Below, one piece after another: positions 1-9,324 of a stretch of 64,000 nucleotides of DNA (its first letter is position 1; every line of letters begins with the position of its first letter). The notes beneath the pieces were generated by a model. The model was given only the letters and a program-made list of their open reading frames with translations, was not told where the DNA came from and searched no databases. A program made the position numbers and the translations under genes. Location of the stretch: contig NW_025408673.1 of the NCBI RefSeq assembly GCF_020360975.1, forward strand, positions 3,038,001 through 3,102,000, in the 5' to 3' direction. The stretch is from Hirsutella rhossiliensis. Taxonomy: Eukaryota; Ascomycota; Sordariomycetes; Hypocreales; Ophiocordycipitaceae.

Positions 1-144
1 GGGACGCGCCTTCCACTCCCGCTGCTTCGCCGCGTAACTCCGCGCCGTGTTCGCCGGCTGTTCGTCCTTCTTCGCCTGGATGCCCGCCCTCCGGGCGGCA
101 CGGGCGCGCTCGTCAGCTGCCGTGTACGAGTCGTCCGCGGCCAT
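1..144 (-). CDS. Crypton-type tyrosine recombinase, N-terminal end (partial)
   Basis: On the minus strand an ATG at 144 opens a frame that stays open to the window edge (48 residues seen). It contains PANTARSYAAKQREWKAR, which matches in pattern the NTTSAYAPKQEEFEQFC segment of the Crypton-like recombinase at 37.77 kb in this same window. In these YR proteins that segment is the start of the SAM-like DNA-binding domain ahead of the catalytic core. The catalytic residues lie outside the window, so integrity is unknown. A cluster of GATAAG motifs lies directly upstream. The assignment rests on within-window similarity and family pattern. Confidence 0.55.
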   Translation of the reverse strand, partial: MAADDSYTAADERARAARRAGIQAKKDEQPANTARSYAAKQREWKARP

Positions 145-205
145 CTCGGTCGATCGGGCAACGTTCCTACGGGCGAATGTCTGGGCTGGTGTTGGCCGGA
201 AACCC

Positions 206-340
206 GATAAGTTGGGTGGGAACTTATCAAATGCACTTATCAGGCGTCCTGCACACGATTTCACGGGCGGCGTTTTGCGGGCGATAAGTGGTCACGTGGC
301 CTAAGTGAATTACGACGCAATTGCGGGCACCACCGATAAG
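206..340. promoter_or_regulatory. Cluster of five GATAAG/CTTATC motifs
   Basis: GATAAG or its complement occurs at 206-211, 223-228, 236-241, 283-288 and 335-340, upstream of the Crypton-type start codon at 144. GATAAG is the core of fungal GATA-factor sites. It could equally be a subterminal recombinase-binding repeat of the Crypton element. The sequence shows only the clustering. Confidence 0.35.
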
Positions 341-371
341 CGATGTCATCGAACTTTCTAGATAACATTAC

Positions 372-651
372 TGTCGGTGAAATGTTATGTCAATACACAT
401 CGGAATAAGGGGGTCACACAGCTAGGTTCAAGATGCATGTTCTCTCTCTAAAGGGGCAGTCTGAAGGGGCTATTTGTACAAGAGGTCTTAGGGCCTTCTG
501 GGGACCTCCTGAGTAAGGAGCTTTACTGGCTGTGTCCACGCATAAAGGGGTAGCCTTCCTTACTCAGGAAGTCTTCATGCGTTCCTGCTACATAGGCCAG
601 GGATCCCTTCTCCAGGTCCCTCCCCAACGTGGCAGCCCTGGTCCGCCGACA
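372..651 (-). repeat. copia-1 3' LTR
   Basis: A 280-bp terminal repeat with TG...CA ends, matching 5518-5797 at every position I compared. Internally it carries an inverted pair CTTACTCAGGAAG / CTTCCTGAGTAAG-like segments. A fragment of the same LTR family recurs inverted at 40137-40234 and a diverged copy at 55335-55628. Confidence 0.93.
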
Positions 652-848
652 CACCCCCTTTTGTAGCAGGCTCTGACGGCCTGGTGCAAAACAGAAGAAG
701 ACAACTAGCGGCAGATAAACAAGTGAGGCTATTCGTTATGTTGGAAAGCCGTGATAACGCTATTTGTATGGTGTTGAGACCATAAAGTAATGATGACTCG
801 TGAGATCATATCCTTCAGTGTTGTGGAATTCCTAGGCCTTCTGCACAC

Positions 849-3800
849 CTAGTCATCCCCCGGCAAGAGTGCCCCTATGTCACCCCCTAAGGGAGTCGGT
901 CGCTCTTGCATTCCGAGTTGGCGGATGAAGGCATCGTGTTTCTGTCGGGGTAGGGCCTTCGTCATTCCGTCAGCTGGGTTCTCGCTTGACTTGATCCACT
1001 TGACACGGAGCCTTTCTTCCTGGACCGCTTGACGGAGCCAGTGCCTGTGGATGTCAACGTGCTTGAGGCTTGTTTTGAGCCTAGCACTCAATTCCGTGAG
1101 GAGCCTGATGGTCTGGAGGTTGTCACACCATAGCTCGTCGGTCCCTTCCACTTGGATGCCTAGCTCGTTAATAAGGCGACCAAATTGCATTTGTTCCTTA
1201 GCCGTACTTGTCAGGGCTAGGAGCTCTGCTTCCGTGGACGATGTGGTGACTGTAGCTTGCTTCGTGGCCTTCCAGTCAACGGGGGCCCCGAGGAACAGGA
1301 ACACATAGCCCTGTGATGACTTCCTCGTTTCTGGGTCGTCAGCAAAGGAAGAATCCGAGGCACAGACGAATCGGCGAGTGGATTCGGAAGCAGTAAAGCA
1401 GAGACATCGATTCCTCGTGTGATAGAGGTATGCGAGGCACCTCCGAGCTTCACGTTGATGCCTTGGTCCAGGGTTGTAGCCAAATTGGGCCAGCTTCCCG
1501 ACTGGGAAAGCCACGTCAGGTCGTGTGTGTATAGCCGGGTGTAGGATTGAGCCGACGATCGATAGGAATTTGTGTACTTCTTCCCTGGTAGCCTTCTTTT
1601 CGTAGGGCCTCAATTCGTCTGTTGTTACGGGAACGACCGGTATCCCTACGACGTTATTGTCATCGTTGATGTGGAATTTCTGAGCCATCTTCGAGATGTA
1701 GGAAGCCTGTGAGAGCCATAGCTTCCTCTGAGCCCTATCCCTAATAACTTCAATCCCTAGAAACCAGCGTAATTCACCCATGTGGTTAATGGTGTATTTC
1801 TTCATCAGGGCATTGTGAACGTGCTCCCAGCTAGCCTTGTGACTAGAGGGATACATCATGACGATGTCATCCACGAAGAAGAAGATTATAATCCCTTTAT
1901 ACACCATAACACAGGCGTCTTCCACGAGCTGTTGTGCTCCAAGGCTCTTGAAGAATCCCGTGAGCTCTTCATACCATAGTTTCGGAGCTATTCGTAGCCC
2001 GTAGATGCCTTTGAGAAGCTTTAGGCATAGCCCGGGCTCATTGAAGCCTGGTGGGAGCTGGCAAAAGACTGCTTGTCGAAGCCTATTGTAAAGGAATGCG
2101 GTTTTCACATCGTATTGCTCGGTCTCAAGGTCCTCAAGGCAGCAGAGGGCCATCATAAGGCGGAAGGTTCGTGCCCGGAGCGTTGCGGCGTATGTGTCTT
2201 CATCGTCTTCTGGCTGCTGATCCCCACGGACCACAAGCCGGGCTTTGAAGCGTATCACATATCCTTGTGGATCAAGCTTGTAGGCAAAGACCCAACGCAT
2301 AGGGATAAGGAACTGGTCTGCCACATCTTTCTTGAGGAATTTGACCCATGTGCAGAGCTTCTCTTGATCCCTGATTTCCATAGTCATTCCTTCCCTCCAC
2401 TCACGGGCATATACCGAGGCCATCGCTTCCTTGTAGGAATTTGGTACTGGTGGCATATCCTCTATGTGGAGCCTGTGCTTTGAGGCATTGGCAATGACAT
2501 TGTTGATGAATGGCTTCTTCGAGCGGCGCTCTCTTTTTCCTGTGAGCATATTGCTTGAGTCCACCCCCTGAGACGTGTCCCTAGCCTTCCGAGCTCTCCG
2601 TGGCTCGGGCTCTGGCTCGGGTTCCAAGGCTGACTCCGCATCTTGTGTTGTGGATCTATGACCACCCCCGACGGGCTCACCCTCTGGCTCCGACTCCGAT
2701 AGCTCTGTAACCCGGTCACCCCCCAGGTCGGCGAGGGGTTCATTCAACTCGTCGGGAAGAGGCGTTCCCAGTGTGATAACGGGCTCCTCGTCGGACTGCC
2801 TAGGTGAAGAGCTTGAAGTGGGTGAATTCGGTTGCCTGTTATCCCAACTGTGGTACGGGACTGGCTGCAAGTGGGCATTAGGGCTTACACCCTGTGGTGG
2901 CGGGGATGATACCGCGGCGCTCCCTTCCGTGTGGGGAGGTGAGACATAGGGTTCTTGTGTAAACCTGACCTCTTTGCTCTGCCTGGTCGTTGCGGAGGGT
3001 TCTGCGGATGGTCCTGGCGTGGCTGGCTTTAACTCATGGCATTCCTCTTCATCCGAGTGCCCGTATAGGTCGGATTCGTCAGGGTCCTCATCGTCAGGGA
3101 TGTCCACAGCGGCCATTTGGCGCAACACATCGTATGTGTACACACAGGCGGCTTCAGCAGCTTCTTCCCTTGCCGGGTCATACATTGCTGACTCGTCAAA
3201 GCGAACGTTCGCTGAGACTAGCAGCTTCGTTTGCCCGATCGAAGGAATCCATACGATGTACTGTTGGCTGGATTTGTAGCCCACAAGATAGCCGATATGT
3301 GCCCTCTGTTGCATGGCCGACTGGCTTTTGTGGGACTTCACATGTTCCAGTGCCTCTATCGTCATAGGATAGGCCACACAGCCGAAGACTCGAAGGTGTG
3401 AGATATCGGGGCGGATTTCCTTGATGTGTGCGTAAAGGGGATTATGTTCCTTCATATAGGCCCACCAACGCTCGAAAGGACTTCGCCACGAGGTATCCTT
3501 GCCCTCAAAAGGGGTTCTGTTTAGCAGATAAATGGCTGTTTTGTAGGTCTCTGGCCAAAGCTTCTCAGGAAGGTTTGCATCAAGCATCATAACCCTTCCT
3601 TTTTCTTTTACCACAGCCCCTGACCTTTCGGCATGACCGTTCTGTGTGGGCGTTGATGGGGCTGACACAAAGACCTGTGCCCCCAGCTCCTCCACGTATT
3701 CTATCAGGGCTTTCGTCATCAGGGCCTTCTCCCCGTCGCTAACTAGGATGATCATCTCTATCCCATAGCGTGCCTTCATCATCCTGATCAATTTCTTGAG

Positions 3801-4289
3801 GGCTCCTCGGACCCCTGTTTTATCCGTGACCAGGTAATAGAAGCGCATGCCTGTTGTCATGCAGGTAAAGAGGGCAAAGTGCTTGAAGCCGCTATAGCCA
3901 GGAACTGGCCCTGGGTGCAGGTCAAAGCTGAATTGGACCCCTGCCCCTTGTGGCCGGAAAGTGGGCTCTGCTCGCGAGACTTCCCTGCGTGCCTTGCCTG
4001 TGGCACAGACTTCGCACTCGCATCCAGATGGTCCATTCAATCTTGTGCCAAGGCATTGACTCGAGAGCTTCTCAAGGGCCCCTGGACCAGGGTGCCCAAG
4101 GCGTCGATGCCACAAGTCACCCGGGCCCTCCATTCGGGGCCTTGGTTTCCGGCTTGTAAGGAAAACACTATTGCGATCCTTTCCAAGACTCGCGATGACG
4201 TATTGGTCCTCGAAATCTTCCAGTTGCGTAAGCTGACGGCCCGTAGGCTCGTAATAGAGCGTGCCGTTGATTTTATCTGTGGCTTCCAT
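849..4289 (-). CDS. copia-1 Pol: integrase, reverse transcriptase, RNase H
   Basis: A 1146-residue open frame from ATG 4289, open in frame back to about 4330. In order: GAG pre-integrase motif LWHRRLGHPG (about residue 60) with CEVC completing the HHCC zinc site, integrase core with FDLHPG, LVSDGEKA and TQNGHAERSG (D, D, E), a low-complexity acidic and proline linker, RT with the FVDD box (about residue 802), and RNase H with ASDSSFADD and SSTEAE. No DSG or DTG protease motif precedes integrase. The frame is -1 relative to gag, so expression needs frameshifting, or the offset is a by-product of the deletion that removed the protease. All catalytic motifs seen are intact. Confidence 0.9.
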   Translation of the reverse strand: MEATDKINGTLYYEPTGRQLTQLEDFEDQYVIASLGKDRNSVFLTSRKPRPRMEGPGDLWHRRLGHPGPGALEKLSSQCLGTRLNGPSGCECEVCATGKARREVSRAEPTFRPQGAGVQFSFDLHPGPVPGYSGFKHFALFTCMTTGMRFYYLVTDKTGVRGALKKLIRMMKARYGIEMIILVSDGEKALMTKALIEYVEELGAQVFVSAPSTPTQNGHAERSGAVVKEKGRVMMLDANLPEKLWPETYKTAIYLLNRTPFEGKDTSWRSPFERWWAYMKEHNPLYAHIKEIRPDISHLRVFGCVAYPMTIEALEHVKSHKSQSAMQQRAHIGYLVGYKSSQQYIVWIPSIGQTKLLVSANVRFDESAMYDPAREEAAEAACVYTYDVLRQMAAVDIPDDEDPDESDLYGHSDEEECHELKPATPGPSAEPSATTRQSKEVRFTQEPYVSPPHTEGSAAVSSPPPQGVSPNAHLQPVPYHSWDNRQPNSPTSSSSPRQSDEEPVITLGTPLPDELNEPLADLGGDRVTELSESEPEGEPVGGGHRSTTQDAESALEPEPEPEPRRARKARDTSQGVDSSNMLTGKRERRSKKPFINNVIANASKHRLHIEDMPPVPNSYKEAMASVYAREWREGMTMEIRDQEKLCTWVKFLKKDVADQFLIPMRWVFAYKLDPQGYVIRFKARLVVRGDQQPEDDEDTYAATLRARTFRLMMALCCLEDLETEQYDVKTAFLYNRLRQAVFCQLPPGFNEPGLCLKLLKGIYGLRIAPKLWYEELTGFFKSLGAQQLVEDACVMVYKGIIIFFFVDDIVMMYPSSHKASWEHVHNALMKKYTINHMGELRWFLGIEVIRDRAQRKLWLSQASYISKMAQKFHINDDNNVVGIPVVPVTTDELRPYEKKATREEVHKFLSIVGSILHPAIHTRPDVAFPVGKLAQFGYNPGPRHQREARRCLAYLYHTRNRCLCFTASESTRRFVCASDSSFADDPETRKSSQGYVFLFLGAPVDWKATKQATVTTSSTEAELLALTSTAKEQMQFGRLINELGIQVEGTDELWCDNLQTIRLLTELSARLKTSLKHVDIHRHWLRQAVQEERLRVKWIKSSENPADGMTKALPRQKHDAFIRQLGMQERPTPLGGDIGALLPGDD

Positions 4290-5326
4290 GCCAGAGCCTT
4301 TTCCTTCTCGTGAGGATTCTCTTTGAAGCGCTTAGTGATACGAGCCTTCTGATCTTGGGTTGGATTCCAGCCCTCAGGGGGGTCCTTGTTGAACATCACC
4401 CTGAAGGTCCAGCAATTGATCCACCAGTCATCTTTCTTGACGACGTGGCTTCCACAGGCTGGACACTTTTTCCGGGTGGTCCCGGCCCCTGTTGTTGTTG
4501 TTGTAGGCGTTTGGCCTGCTTGATTGACGGTCTTTGTTGGCTTCCCCTTTTTCCTGATCCCAACCTCCCTTTTGAAGTCTGCAATGACTGTTCGGAGCGG
4601 CGTTTCAGGGGCATTTAGGCGTTGAAGCAACAAGTCATCAGACCGTACGTTCGAGGCCCATGTGACATCCCAATCCTCGAGGGCCTTGAGGAAGTCCTGC
4701 CTAACTTTCGTATCGTTGATCGTGGAGACCTTCAGATCCCTTGAATCAAGGATAACTTGGTCCAGCTGGTCGGCCCAAACCTTCCAGTCGCGGACCCCTT
4801 TCTTATTGATAACCTGCTGATAGCGGTCATCGATGAGGGTCTTCTCTTCCTCAATAGAGGGGAGAACCTTCTGACGAAGCTCTCGAATCTTGTCTCGAGC
4901 TGTCAGCTGTAGGAGGGTCTCCCCTTGGAGTCCCTCACTGATTGAGTTCTTGATAGCTTCCTGAATCTGCTGTAGGGCTTTATTCCTAGCCTTGTACCGA
5001 TCGTATTGCTTCAAGTTGACTTTTTCCTGGTGGCGGAATTCCTCCCTAGCTTCCTGGAGACTTTCGACGTAATCTTCCTTGGCCTCCCTGAACCTGGCCT
5101 CATTCTCGAAGGCTGCTCTCAGGGGCTTTGGCCCAATGGACTCAACAGCGTCGCTCCAGCTAAGGTCTGCGGGTTCCTTCAACACCGAGGTTCCATCGGG
5201 ATCAACGTAATCCCAGACCTCATGCGTGACCGCAAGAGACTTGATTCCCCTGATCCAGGGGGTCCAGTCCAAGCTCTCCTTGAGCTTGGTGATGTACACC
5301 TCCTTGCCTTGCGCCGGGAGGGTCAT
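4037..5326 (-). CDS. copia-1 Gag with zinc knuckle
   Basis: The first ATG is at 5326 (start MTLPAQGKEVYITKL), giving about 429 residues. The N-terminal two thirds is a charged, helical capsid-like region typical of copia Gag. A zinc-knuckle-like CPACGSHV...CW motif lies about 300 residues in, followed by a segment resembling the post-knuckle EGWNP tail of fungal copia Gag. The last 80 or so residues overlap pol in another frame and are probably not native Gag. A very similar but truncated Gag lies at 54219-55143. Confidence 0.85.
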   Translation of the reverse strand: MTLPAQGKEVYITKLKESLDWTPWIRGIKSLAVTHEVWDYVDPDGTSVLKEPADLSWSDAVESIGPKPLRAAFENEARFREAKEDYVESLQEAREEFRHQEKVNLKQYDRYKARNKALQQIQEAIKNSISEGLQGETLLQLTARDKIRELRQKVLPSIEEEKTLIDDRYQQVINKKGVRDWKVWADQLDQVILDSRDLKVSTINDTKVRQDFLKALEDWDVTWASNVRSDDLLLQRLNAPETPLRTVIADFKREVGIRKKGKPTKTVNQAGQTPTTTTTGAGTTRKKCPACGSHVVKKDDWWINCWTFRVMFNKDPPEGWNPTQDQKARITKRFKENPHEKEKALAWKPQIKSTARSITSLRAVSLRNWKISRTNTSSRVLERIAIVFSLQAGNQGPEWRARVTCGIDALGTLVQGPLRSSRVNALAQD

Positions 5327-5504
5327 TTTGCTGGAGTTAGTGATGACCTCCTTTTCTTCAAAGAAGGGATGCAACGAATGCCTGTATGACCTAATTGACT
5401 AGGTCCTCACGTCAACACCACAGGAGAGGGGTTATTGGCCGCGTTGGGGCTCGTGATAGCCTCAAATGGGTTGTTGCCGAGTGAAAGATGCCCTAGTCAT
5501 GCAA

Positions 5505-5517
5505 CCGGGCTCATAAC
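5505..5517 (-). other. copia-1 primer-binding site (half-tRNA iMet type)
   Basis: Directly inside the 5' LTR the plus strand reads CGGGCTCATAAC. This matches the anticodon arm of eukaryotic initiator methionine tRNA (CUCAUAAC loop), so the RNA of this minus-strand element would be complementary to it. Copia-type elements are known to prime from a cleaved half of initiator tRNA at this arm. The same block precedes the LTRs at 55335 and 5988. Confidence 0.7.
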
Positions 5518-5797
5518 TGTCGGTGAAATGTTATGTCAATACACATCGGAATAAGGGGGTCACACAGCTAGGTTCAAGATGCATGTTCTCTCTCTAAAGG
5601 GGCAGTCTGAAGGGGCTATTTGTACAAGAGGTCTTAGGGCCTTCTGGGGACCTCCTGAGTAAGGAGCTTTACTGGCTGTGTCCACGCATAAAGGGGTAGC
5701 CTTCCTTACTCAGGAAGTCTTCATGCGTTCCTGCTACATAGGCCAGGGATCCCTTCTCCAGGTCCCTCCCCAACGTGGCAGCCCTGGTCCGCCGACA
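5518..5797 (-). repeat. copia-1 5' LTR
   Basis: A 280-bp LTR matching 372-651, followed by the target duplication ATTAC at 5798-5802. Confidence 0.93.
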
Positions 5798-5987
5798 ATT
5801 ACAAAAGCACCCTGGGTGGCAAGTGGCAATTCGCCACCGCAAGGCAGTCATATTCCCTCAGGACTATAAGGAGACAGAACTTCTCACATTCATTTTAGAT
5901 AGACGACAATGAACAAGATTGACTCTTACCTTCCATTTTTTATCCCTCCGAGACTTAGCGTTTGAGAGCCAGTCCGGGCTCATAACC

Positions 5988-6162
5988 TGTCACAAGTAAC
6001 TGGAAAGATGCCATGCATGTGAGGGTTATTTTGAGTCAAATTGGCCTTGACCACTGCCCAAGTCAAGGGGACAAAGGTCCCAGTTATATACACAAGAATG
6101 GTGCCCCTGTAGGTTGGGACGCCTCCTCGGCTGGGGCGGAATATCGCTTGACATAGGTGACA
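5988..6162 (-). repeat. LTR relic of another copia family with primer-binding-site remnant
   Basis: The segment begins TGTCAC and ends GTGACA (terminal inverted hexamers) and is about 175 bp long. Immediately before it the plus strand reads TCCGGGCTCATAAC, the same initiator-tRNA-like block found inside the copia-1 5' LTR. I read it as the 5' LTR of a minus-strand copia whose body has been lost, copia-1 having landed 190 bp away. The body between 5803 and 5980 shows no recognisable coding. Confidence 0.5.
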
Positions 6163-6311
6163 TCGTCATCTATGCTGCCTAGGTGGCGACATCGCCACTC
6201 AGCCCAAAATCCCAAGTATAAGAAGCCAACTTTTCACCATCACTTAGATAGAGAATCAAGAGTCTTTCGTTGCCCGATACACAGAGAATCTTCTTCCCGA
6301 TCGTTGTTCAG

Positions 6312-7430
6312 TCATCCACACCAACCGTGCCTCTTGTTGTGTGACACAATGCCTACAGTGAGGAGTGGCCACAACGTTGCCAGTTGGTCGATGCCCGTCG
6401 TAAAGCGGCCCATCAATGTGATGATTCGATCGGCAGCAGTCTTTACTTCAGTGTTAAAGGCCGCGCTTCCAATCCTGTTTGTGGTAATTCTTTCGAGATA
6501 GATGGTGCATGCTGGACCATAACACTGTACGCATGCTGCTGCCGTTCGAGCTTCGATGGCCTCATCGTTTTCATCAGTCTCATATCCCGGCACGTGGTTC
6601 AGCTTTTCCAGACTGAGGCATATAGGAGGTACGACTTGATGCCAATTTGCAATCTCATACTTAAGGTCCCCGTACGTGATTGCCTTTCGCTGGTCGTCAA
6701 GTCCAGAGCGGACTGAAGTCGCAAAAAGACTGATCTTTGCGAGGATAGACATGACCTTAGACCGTGAGCTGCGAAGTTGGGCCACGATGCGATCTGTCGA
6801 TTCGGAAGCTGTAGCAAAGCTTGGGACGCCTAGGTTATATTCCCATCCACCAGCCCACTTCTCCCAGTAGTCGCCGTTGATGAGTGGTCCATTGCCCCTT
6901 GTGCAGGAGACCGCAACATCGAGAAAGGACATCATTGGAACGAGGAAGCGCCGTAATGGAACCGAATCGCCTTCACCGAGTCACCTACAGCCAACACGCA
7001 GCCGACACTCGCACCTGGCGAGCTTCTAGAGACTGGTCACTATTCCTCTGCAGCGACGGGAAGGAGAATTGTTCTCCTGGACTTGTATTCCAGGTCACTG
7101 TGTCGAGTGCCTGCCATCGAGTAGAGGCCCACGGTTCTATCGATAGCGGACAGGACGAAGAAGTTGAACTGGATTTCACTCTCCCTCATCTCAAGCCGGT
7201 TAATATCACCATGAGATTCTGTCAGTACTCTCTTCGAGGGTCTTCACGACACACCAGGCAACGCGAGCAGAAGGTCCATGATGGAGTCTCCGGGAGGATG
7301 GATGCGGAGTTTCAAGCGCCTGAACGAAGATGGCAAACCCTGGACAGGGGCACAGACGGCAACGAGCTTATAGGCCTCGAAGGAGCAAGCGAGGGGCCTT
7401 ACAAGTCTTGCAGACTAGATGAACGTATTG
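6312..7430 (-). pseudogene. Fungal-specific transcription factor remnant (Fungal_trans_2-like)
   Basis: The minus-strand frame ending at 6312 (207 residues from ATG 6935, open a little further upstream) carries FLDVAVSCTRG and, near the C-terminus, DQLATLWPLLTVGIVS. That spacing resembles the C-terminal half of Fungal_trans_2 regulators, where a LWPLFIAG-type motif is characteristic. Upstream, other minus frames give short coding-like stretches such as DSIMDLLLALPG (about 7.28 kb), consistent with introns or frameshifts. No Zn2Cys6 finger was found upstream, so the DNA-binding part is missing or unrecognised. Family assignment is by eye. Confidence 0.4.
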
Positions 7431-7784
7431 AGTTTTAATCAAGAGTCTTCACCAACCCCTGAAATGGTATTGGTCCCCGGATGCCTCCTCCAGTAAATAT
7501 CTGTTCCACGAGCCAGCATTAACGTCTTCGCTTGCCTTCATGTAAGACATCTTTGGAAATTGCCTCAAGTTCGGCGTATCTTGCAATACGTGCTGATGAT
7601 TGAACACAGTGTCGATTACGAATGTCCCTTGCTGCCTTCCCGCACGAGTCCAAATCGGAGAGAGTCAGTCAACTCGGTCGTAATCATGCTACGACGAGTC
7701 GTTCGTGGCGATAGAGCTGCCGTGGCTTTCCCACGGTCGCATGTAGCTAGAGTGTCTTGAACGTTGGATCGTCTCACGAAGAGA

Positions 7785-7895
7785 GCATGCAAGTGGGCAT
7801 TGATTGTTTTAATAATAGGTGTGTTTTTGTTGTATTCCGTCGTGTCTGTCCCTCTTGCAATGCCCTCTTCTAGGCTCCCTATTTATATCCCTTTT
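7785..7895 (-). promoter_or_regulatory. Relic copy of a recurring promoter/start block
   Basis: Read on the minus strand, GGGATATAAATAGGGAGC is followed about 85 bp later by ATGCCCACTTGCATGC and TTCGTGAGA. Near-identical sequence lies at 19298-19399, and the TATA part and the TTCGTGAGA end also align with 33.37-33.5 kb. Here the downstream frame closes quickly, so this is a promoter fragment without its gene. Confidence 0.45.
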
Positions 7896-8133
7896 TCAGT
7901 TGCATAGGTACAATATCTAGGAGGCTGGGCTCCTTTCCCCAGCCCCCCCCTTTGCATACTGACTTTCCCTAGTCGCCGAGGGCTCTTTCAGCTTCCCCCG
8001 TATATGCAGTCTCTCTACAGCCTGTGTGGCTGCCTAATGCGGTCTCCTAATAGTCTTCTGCAGCCTCAGAATTCTCTGCAGGCTGCCTTTCTGTCTAGCC
8101 CGTCGGGGCCCTTAGCTGTATGCCCCTTATGGT

Positions 8134-8436
8134 CACCCCGAGCTCAAGATCTCAGACGTGCTTCGCGACAATCTGTACAATACCAAGCTTGCCGAGCAGC
8201 AACGCCAAGGCCGGAAGAAATACAAGAACCGCCACCTTCAAAGCGGTGGAGTACTGACTGTAGACGAAGGGAGGGCTATTGCGAAGTCAAAGGAAGATAT
8301 TCGCATTGCAAAAGCAGAAAAGTTGGTACTGGCGAAGCAAAGAGGAGAAAAGGGCGATTGAGCTCGAGGAGCGACGGGCAGCCCGGGCGGCTAAGAAAGC
8401 CGAAAAAGAAGCCCAACGATCAGCTTTATAAGCTAC
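8134..8436 (+). pseudogene. C-terminal fragment of a pogo-type (DDE_1) transposase
   Basis: The frame through 8140-8361 reads ISDVLRDNLYNTKLAEQQRQ and then SGGVLTVDEGRAI, followed after a one-base shift by a lysine- and alanine-rich tail to a stop near 8430. The GGxLT-x-GRA motif with a basic coiled tail is typical of the region after the DDE domain in fungal pogo transposases. A similar GGALSVAEGTA lies in pogo-2 at about 45.77 kb. No catalytic domain or TIR accompanies it. Confidence 0.5.
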
Positions 8437-8486
8437 AAAGGTCAAAAATAGGTAGACTATTGCGGCCAGTATTCAATTATCGTATG

Positions 8487-8759
8487 TGTTGGAATACTAA
8501 CCTGCTGAGTAACCCGTGCAATCGGGATACCATCACGGTTCATGCACGACTCCCACGTGACACCCTACCCCGCGATCAGGGCACGCAGCCCCGGCTGCAT
8601 GCCCCCATTACCGGTGCACATTCCGTTTCTTGTGAATAGCTTCCTCTTCCTAGTTAGTTACAATTGAAGTCATCACCGGTTACCCTACCTGTCGTGACTG
8701 TGACTCAGCCTACAGCTTGTGCGCATGCGTATCTGTAGGCACATAGGTGCCTACCATCA
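8487..8759 (+). repeat. copia-2 5' LTR
   Basis: A 273-bp LTR (TGTTGG...ACCATCA) with near-identity to 16051-16325. Confidence 0.9.
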
Positions 8760-8816
8760 CTGATCAGTGGTTCCAGGTCCCGAAGGAGCCACAGAGCAGC
8801 AAGGTAGACGAAGAGT

Positions 8817-9086
8817 CACCGATCTGATCCGCCTGCAATTCACCGTGCCGTTCGGAGAAAGTGATACTTTCTCTACGGGTAGAAGAGACAAACTCCGTGA
8901 TTCGTTCCGCCGAGCAACTCACCGACCGTTCGAAGACGACAAGTTTGTGCTAAGAGCAGGAGACACTCCTTATTCCGATCCGCCTTCAACTCACTGTGCC
9001 GTTCGGAAGAAAGAAGCAGAACCTACGGCTAACCTATTGCTATTCCTAACTGCCGTTCCGCCGAGCAACTCACCGACCGTTCGAAG
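8817..9086 (+). repeat. Duplicated segments in the copia-2 leader
   Basis: Two blocks each occur twice. A GATCCGCCT-CAACTCAC-GTGCCGTTCGGA type block lies near 8825-8860 and 8978-9008, and GCCGAGCAACTCACCGACCG lies near 8909-8933 and 9061-9085. The leader therefore looks like a diverged tandem duplication of about 150 bp. Its role is unknown. Confidence 0.6.
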
Positions 9087-9171
9087 GAAAGGAAAAGACA
9101 TAGCTTAGCTGCGTCAGCAACGCATTCCGACTCCCTCGCGATTGTGCTTTAATCAGTACAATTGATTACTA

Positions 9172-9215
9172 AGTCCCTGCACATAGAAATGGGCACCCCC
9201 CTGTTTTGGGCACCC
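9172..9215 (+). repeat. pogo-1 left terminal inverted repeat
   Basis: 44 bp, complementary to 10978-11021. The repeat contains GGGCACCC, and just inside the left end GGGCACCCAAGATGGGTGCCC forms a hairpin, so GGGCACC units are repeated at this end. These are plausible transposase-binding sites. Confidence 0.9.
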
Positions 9216-9324
9216 AAGATGGGTGCCCAACCTAAACGGCTGCGTCAACTTCAACAGCAAATTTCACCGCGGAAACGCATCCAATCTGCTAAAAATTGAC
9301 GCATGTGTCTTCAAGCCACTACTG

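Larger units (their letters stand above)
372..5797 (-). mobile_element. Ty1/copia LTR retrotransposon, copia-1 (young, complete ends)
   Basis: This 5426-bp element has two apparently identical 280-bp LTRs (TGTCGG...CCGACA) flanked by a perfect 5-bp target duplication ATTAC (367-371 and 5798-5802). The minus-strand order is 5' LTR, primer-binding site, gag, pol with integrase, RT and RNase H, purine tract AAAAGGGGGTG (652-662 complement), 3' LTR. That is copia order, because integrase precedes RT. Identical LTRs mean recent insertion. The aspartic protease expected between the gag zinc knuckle and integrase is missing, so the copy probably cannot mature its own particles. It inserted beside an older copia LTR relic at 5988. 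Confidence 0.93.

Noticed and set aside
2073..2483. Several plus-strand frames within 1-5.4 kb
   Set aside because: They are antisense to the intact copia-1 gag and pol.
5327..5374. Longer copia-1 gag from 5374
   Set aside because: The first codon is TTG. ATG 5326 starts the same sequence that is conserved in the second copy.
5501..5517. tRNA gene beside the copia-1 LTR
   Set aside because: Only an anticodon-arm match is present. No full cloverleaf or promoter boxes can be drawn, and the position is that of a primer-binding site.
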